Both the position numbers and the translations under genes were made by a program. Source: Mya arenaria (Eukaryota > Mollusca > Bivalvia > Myida > Myidae). From it: DNA of 64,000 nt. Within the stretch, counting starts at the first letter, position 1. The number at the start of each line of letters is the position of its first letter. This document shows positions 58,701 to 64,000 of the stretch, in pieces. Location of the stretch: contig NC_069136.1 of assembly GCF_026914265.1 (NCBI RefSeq), positions 28,487,201-28,551,200 on the forward strand, given 5' to 3'. The notes under the pieces are model-generated. The model worked only from the letters and a program-made list of their open reading frames with translations, was not told the DNA's origin and did not search any database.

Positions 58701-61700
58701 CTGCAATGTTAGCACAAGGCGTGGAATGATTCAGGGTGACTGCAATTTTGACCCAAGGCGTAGAAAGATTCAGGGTGACTGCAATGTTGACAAAAGGCGT
58801 AGAATGATTCAGGGTGACTGCAATGTTGACCCCAGGCGTAGAATGATTCAGGGTGACTGCAATGTTGACCCAATGCGTAGAATGATTCAGGGTGACTGCA
58901 ATGTTGACAATAGGCGTAGAATGATTCAGGGTGACTGCAATGTTGACCCACTACGTAGAATGATTCAGGCTGACTGTAATGTTGACCCCAGGCGTAGAAT
59001 GATTCAGGGTGACTGCAATATTGACCAAAGGCGTAGAATGATTCAGGGTGACTGCAATGTTAACCCAATGCGTATAATGATGAATCATTCTACGCAGTGG
59101 GCCAACATTGCAGTCACCCTGAATCATTCTACGCCTTGGGTAAACATTGCAGTCAGCTTGAATCATTTTACGCCTGGGGTCAACATTGCAGTCACCCTGA
59201 ATCATTCTACGCATTGGGTCAACATTCCTGTCAGCCTGAATCATTCTACGCCTTGGGTCAATATTTCAGTCACCCTGAATCAATCTACGCACTGGTTCAA
59301 GATTGCAGTCAGCCTGAATCGATCAACGCCTTGGGTCAACATTGCAGTCAGATTGAATCATTCTACGCCTTGGGCAAACATTGCAGTCACCTGAATCATG
59401 CTACGCATTGGGTCAACATTGAAGTCAGCCTGAATCATTCTACGCCTTTTGCAAACATTACAGTCACCCTGAATCATTCTACGCCTTGGGTCAACATTGC
59501 AGTCACCCTGAATCATTCTACGCCATGGGTCAACATTGCAGTCACCCTGAATCATTCTACGCCTTGGGTCAACATTGCAGTCACCCTGAATCATTCTACG
59601 CCTTGGGTCAACATTGCAGTCACCCTGAATCATTCTACGCCTTGGGTCAACATTGCAGTCACCCTGAATCATTCTACGCCTGTGGTCAACATTGCAGTCA
59701 TTCTGAATCATTCTACGCCTTGGGTCAACATTGCAGTCACCCTGAATCATTCTACGCAGTGGGCCAACATTGCAGTCACCCTGAATCATTCTACGCCTTG
59801 GGCAAACATTGCAGTCAGCTTGAATCATTCTACGCCTTGGGTCAACATTGCAGTCACCCTGAATCATTCTACGCCTTGGGTCAACATTGCAGTCACCCTG
59901 AATCATTTTACGCCTTTGGTCAGCATTGCAGTCAGCCTGAATCATTCTACGCCTTGGGTCAACAATGCAGTCACCCTGAATCATTCTTCGCCTTGGGTCA
60001 ACATTGGAGTCACCCTGAATCATTTTACGCCTTTGGTCAGCATTGCAGTCAGCCTGAATCATTCTACGCCTTGGGTCAACAATGCAGTCACCCTGAATCA
60101 TTCTACACAGTGGGCCAACATTGCAGACACCCTGAATCATTCTACGCATTGGGCAAACATTGCAGTCAGCTTGAATCATTCTACGCCTGGGGTCAACATT
60201 GCAGTTAGCATGAATCATTCTACGCATTGGGTCAACATTGCAGTCACCCTGAATCATTCTACGCCTTGGGTCAACATTGCAGTCACCCTGAATCATTCTA
60301 CGCATTGGGTCAACATTCCTGTCAGCCTGAATCATTCTACGCCTTGGGTCAATATTTCAGTCACCCTGAATCAATCTACGCACTGGTTCAAGATTGCAGT
60401 CAGCCTGAATCGATCAACGCCTTGGGTCAACATTGCAGTCAGATTGAATCATTCTACGCCTTGGGTCAACATTGCAGTCACCCTGAATCATTCTACGCCT
60501 TGGGTCAACATTGAAGTCAGCCTGAATCATTCTACGCCTTTTGCAAACATTACAGTCACCCTGAATCATTCTACGCCTTGGGTCAACATTGCAGTCACCC
60601 TGAATCATTCTACGCCTTGGGTCAACATTGCAGTCACCCTGAATCATTCTACGCCTTGGGTCAACATTGCAGTCACCCTGAATCATTCTACGCCTTGGGT
60701 CAACATTGCAGTCACCCTGAATCATTCTACGCCTTGGGTCAACATTGCAGTCACCCTGAATCATTCTACGCCTTGGGTCAACATTGCAGTCACCCTGAAT
60801 CATTCTACGCCATGGGTCAACATTGCAGTCACCCTGAATCATTCTACGCCTTGGGTCAACATTGCAGTCACCCTGAATCATTCTACGCCTTGGGCAAACA
60901 TTGCAGTCAGCTTGAATCATTCTACGCCTTGGGTCAACATTGCAGTCAGCATGAATCATTCTACGCATTGGGTCAACATTGCAGTCACCCTGAATCATTC
61001 TACGCCTTGGGTCAACATTGCAGTCACCCTGAATCATTTTACGCCTTTGGTCAGCATTGCAGTCACCCTGAATCATTCTACGCATTGGGTCAACAATGCA
61101 GTCACCCTGAATCATTCTACGCAGTGGGCCAACATTGCAGTCACCCTGAATCATTCTACGCATTGGGCAAATATTGCAGTCAGCTTGAATCATTCTACGC
61201 CTGGGGTCAACATTGCAGTTAGCATGAATCATTCTACGCATTGGGTCAACATTGCAGTCACCCTGAATCATTCTACGCCTTGGGTCAACATTGCAGTCAC
61301 CCTGAATCATTCTACGCCTTGGGTCAACATTGCAGTCACCCTGAATCATTCTACGCCTTGGGTCAACAATGCAGTCACCTTGAATCATTCTACGCAGTGG
61401 GCCAACATTGCAGTCACCCTGAATCATTCTACGCCTTGGGCAAACATTGCAGTCAGCTTGAATCATTTTACGCCTGGGGTCAACATTGCAGTCAGCCTGA
61501 ATCATTCTACGCATTGGGTCAACATTCCTGTCAACCTGAATCATTCTACGCCTTGGATCAATATTTCAGTCACCCTGAATCAATCTACGCACTGGTTCAA
61601 GATTGCAGTCAGCCTGAATCATTCTACGCCTTTTGCAAACATTACAGTCACCCTGAATCATTCTACGCCTTGGGTCAACATTGCAGTCACCCTGAATCAT

Positions 61701-62185
61701 TCTACGCCTTGGGTCAACATTGCAGTCAGCTTGAATCATTCTACGCCTTGGGTCAACATTGCAGTCACCCTGAATCATTCTACGCCTTGGGTCAACATTG
61801 CAGTCACCCTGAATCATTCTACGCAGTGGGCCAACATTGCAGTCACCCTGAATCATTCTACGCCTTGGGCAAACATTGCAGTCAGCTTGAATCATTCTAC
61901 GCCTTGGGTCAACATTGCAGTCAGCATGAATCATTCTACGCATTGGGTCAACATTACAGTCACCCTGAATCATTCTACGCCTTGGGTCAACATTGCAGTC
62001 ACCCTGAATCATTTTTCGCCTTTGGTCAGCATTGCAGTCAGCTTGAATCATTCTACGCCTTGGGTCAACAATGCAGTCACCCTGAATCATTCTACGCAGT
62101 GGGCCAACATTGCAGTCACCCTGAATCATTCTACGCATTGGGCAAATATTGCAGTCAGCTTGAATCATTCTACGCCTGGGGCCTT
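55775..62185. repeat. Giant 39-bp minisatellite, about 164 units, with an inverted block
   Basis: The unit is CTACGCCTTGGGTCAACATT plus GCAGTCACCCTGAATCATT. Degenerate precursor-like units precede it from about 55740. Units differ mainly in the CCTTGGGT segment and in CACC/CAGC/CAGCTT. Variant strings recur over hundreds of bases (higher-order repeats), for example the block 'cattcctgtcagcc - atatttcagtcacc - actggttcaagattg' at about 58450, 59225, 60310 and 61525. One block (58606-59080) is inverted. The period of 13 codons keeps three frames open (repeats TPWVNIAVTLNHS, GQHCSHPESFYAL, MIQGDCNVDPRRR), giving frames up to 1032 codons. Confidence 0.97.
58606..59080 (-). repeat. Inverted block inside the 39-bp array
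   Basis: Here the unit runs in the opposite direction (GCGTAGAATGATTCAGGGTG, ACTGCAATGTTGACC). Read on minus, its variant units follow the same order as those at about 57645-58080: ATTATACGCATTGGGTTAAC, CCTATTGTCAAC, CCTTTTGTCAAC, CCTTGGGTCAAAAT, CCACGCCTTGTGCTAAC. The left junction is the small palindrome CGCCTTGAGGCG. Confidence 0.93.
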
Positions 62186-62679
62186 TGGCCAGTAGAGCTA
62201 AAAATGAACTGAGATTGAGATTTGACTAAAGCATTTTTGTGATATTTTGGCCTGGTTATCAAACAAGTTCAACTGTGAAATGATACTGTATAATTCAAAA
62301 AGTCATAAAACATGTGAACCTGGTATACTTTTTTTTGTTTCAATTTCATTAGTTTTGTTTGATGTTGGTGAACAAAAGATGTTCACTAATTTCAATGTTT
62401 ATTTTCACTAGTCAAATATGTATACATGTATAACAGAAAAACATCTTAACAAAATAACACAGTCAAAATATATACTTAATGAATAATGCTAAAATAGTGT
62501 AATCAAACTTAGATCTGTAATGCAAAAGTTTTGAAAAATGCTTAAAAATCTGAGAAATTACATTACAACCCCTCTAACATGTATTCTGTGATAATATAAC
62601 ACATGCAAATTACTAATTAATATACAAGAAATGGATTTGCTACATTTTACCACTTTACCCTAAGTATAATTTAATAATA
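62186..62679. other. AT-rich DNA after the minisatellite
   Basis: No gene, RNA or defined repeat seen. Confidence 0.4.
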
Positions 62680-62684
62680 CAGTC

Positions 62685-63004
62685 GAACCCCGTTGGCTTG
62701 AAGTCCCAGGGACCCGCAAAAATACCTCAAGCCTCGGCAAAATCGAGCCAAGCGGGAATGCTTACCTTTAATATAAGGAAGTCGGTCTTTTACATACAGT
62801 TCGAGTCAACTAGGAAATCGAGCCAAGCGGGAATGCTTACCTTCAATATAAAGAAATCGGTCCTTTACATACAGTGCGAGTCAACTAGGAAATCGAGCCA
62901 AGCGGGAATGCTTACCTTCAATATAAAGAAATCGGTCCTTTACATACAGTGCGAGTCAACTAGGAAATCGAGCCAAGCGAGTTCGAGCCAACAGGTTTCG
63001 ACCC
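62685..63004 (+). mobile_element. pogo-like MITE with internal 75-bp tandem repeat
   Basis: The ends ACAGTCGAACCCCGTTGGCT and CGAGCCAACAGGTTTCGACC are imperfect inverted repeats, like those of pogo/Tigger MITEs. Inside are about three units of 75 bp, beginning AAATCGAGCCAAGCGGGAAT and containing TCCTTTACATACAGTGCGAG; the last two are identical by eye. A 126-codon + frame crosses the units (75 is divisible by 3) and is treated as a by-product. Confidence 0.7.
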
Positions 63005-64000
63005 TATTTCAATGCTTCGAATTAGAGATAGTTCATTCAAATACTAGTGCAAATAAAAATCAAAAGAATACTCAATAGCAATAAAAAAACATTATTATAA
63101 TATTATCAAACATGGTACACTCCTCGGACGCCTGTCACTGATGCCAATTAATGATTAAATTGTATCAGCTTGGAAAACGTGTACAATCATAAAGGATGTA
63201 TCTAAGTGCTGGTGTTCTGGTTTAAGCAATTATCAGAGAATTCAGTTATATGGTCACAGTGACATTCAAATGTGCTAGAATCGGGATAAAGCTACATTAC
63301 TACAGAGTTATATCGCTTTTTATCTTAAAACAATTAAAATCTCTAAATATTCAATTAAGAGACTAAATAATTACACCCAACTTTAACTGAGTGTAAAAAT
63401 GTCCTTTATTTTTACATTCAAACATAACTATCAGTATTTTTACATTGGTGTCAAATAAGCAAAGATAAAAAATATTGGGTTGTAAAAAGAGCAACAAAAG
63501 AAAAATAGTTTTTTTTCATAAAATTGAAGATCAGCTTGATATGTGATGTGTTTACATTAATAATTCATAAACTCCTTTATCAAGTTAAAACAAATTAGAA
63601 AGAAATATATGACAACAAGCTTTTATCTGAATCATCAGAAATATATTCATTTAAATTCAGTATATTAAATGAAAACAGAAGAGAAAGAATATGGAATAAT
63701 ATTTCACTTTTATTTAATGTTTTACAATTAAAAAAACATATATATATATTTAGATTTAGCCACAAAAATATCTCTATGGAGTTATAACATTGTGTCATAA
63801 TTATATAATCAAACTGGACAGCCCAAAAATAAACCATTCAAACAGAACTGCAACCCCTAAAGTCTTTTATATCAGCCTTTAATCCTCATTGAACATTAAC
63901 TTATGCCTTTTCCCCGATATTTTTTTCTCATAAAGCAAATGGTAAGTCCATTCTATGACCATATGTCATTTTTAATAGTTTCTGAAAATGTTAAACACTA
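63005..64000. other. AT-rich right edge
   Basis: Only short open frames. No gene, RNA or defined repeat recognised. Confidence 0.4.

Noticed and set aside
59097-62195. 1032-codon open frame (repeat TPWVNIAVTLNHS) as a giant repeat protein gene
   Set aside because: It is a by-product of a 39-bp period: two other frames and the minus strand are equally open, there is no signal peptide or non-repeat domain, and the array contains an inverted block.

Overview
The window looks like nuclear DNA of a mollusc, probably a bivalve. The genes are animal orthologues with many GT-AG introns, the non-coding DNA is AT-rich, and it is crowded with short inverted-repeat elements, tRNA-headed SINEs, 'GGTCAAGGTCA'-type dispersed repeats and large minisatellites. 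The bivalve assignment is inference from repeat style; I could not run a search. No intact virus-like or LTR element was seen.

Five conserved genes could be rebuilt exon by exon, with splice phases that agree except at one MBLAC1 junction. PUDP, a HAD phosphatase for pseudouridine 5'-phosphate, lies on + (704-6355, 5 exons, 229 aa). ATG3, the E2-like enzyme that conjugates ATG8, lies on - (16104-9075, 10 exons, 321 aa). ANKRD39 lies on + (16327-19081, 3 exons, 186 aa). DNPH1, a nucleotide N-glycosidase, lies on + (27058-31955, 4 exons, 166 aa). MBLAC1, a metallo-beta-lactamase-fold hydrolase, lies on - (about 44731-38654, 5 exons found, first exon missing). An RG-rich first exon on - (517-243) runs off the left edge. 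There is one unidentified terminal exon (36160-36026, -) and a pogo/Tigger transposase fragment (45741-45983, +).

Layout: 0-6.4 kb RG-rich exon and PUDP, head to head; 6.4-9.1 kb convergent intergenic repeats; 9.1-19.1 kb ATG3 and ANKRD39, head to head across 222 bp; 19.1-27 kb a 181-bp satellite and MITEs; 27-32 kb DNPH1; 32-38.6 kb microsatellite, a 30-bp array and nested MITEs; 38.6-44.7 kb MBLAC1, whose last intron holds a foldback structure around a 40-bp array; 44.7-49.5 kb Tigger remnant, a 42-bp array and a SINE; 49.5-55.7 kb MITEs; 55.7-62.2 kb a 6.4-kb, 39-bp minisatellite with an internal inverted block; 62.2-64 kb a small MITE and AT-rich DNA.

The genes do not form one pathway. 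PUDP and DNPH1 both act on nucleotide monophosphates and ATG3 is core autophagy. The best leads are an IRF/ISRE-like triple repeat in the middle of the ATG3/ANKRD39 divergent promoter, a duplication-inversion-duplication inside the 39-bp array, a dated nesting of a TTA-flanked MITE inside a MULE-like MITE with an empty-site copy 5 kb away, and a DNPH1 that appears to lack a conserved active-site Asp.
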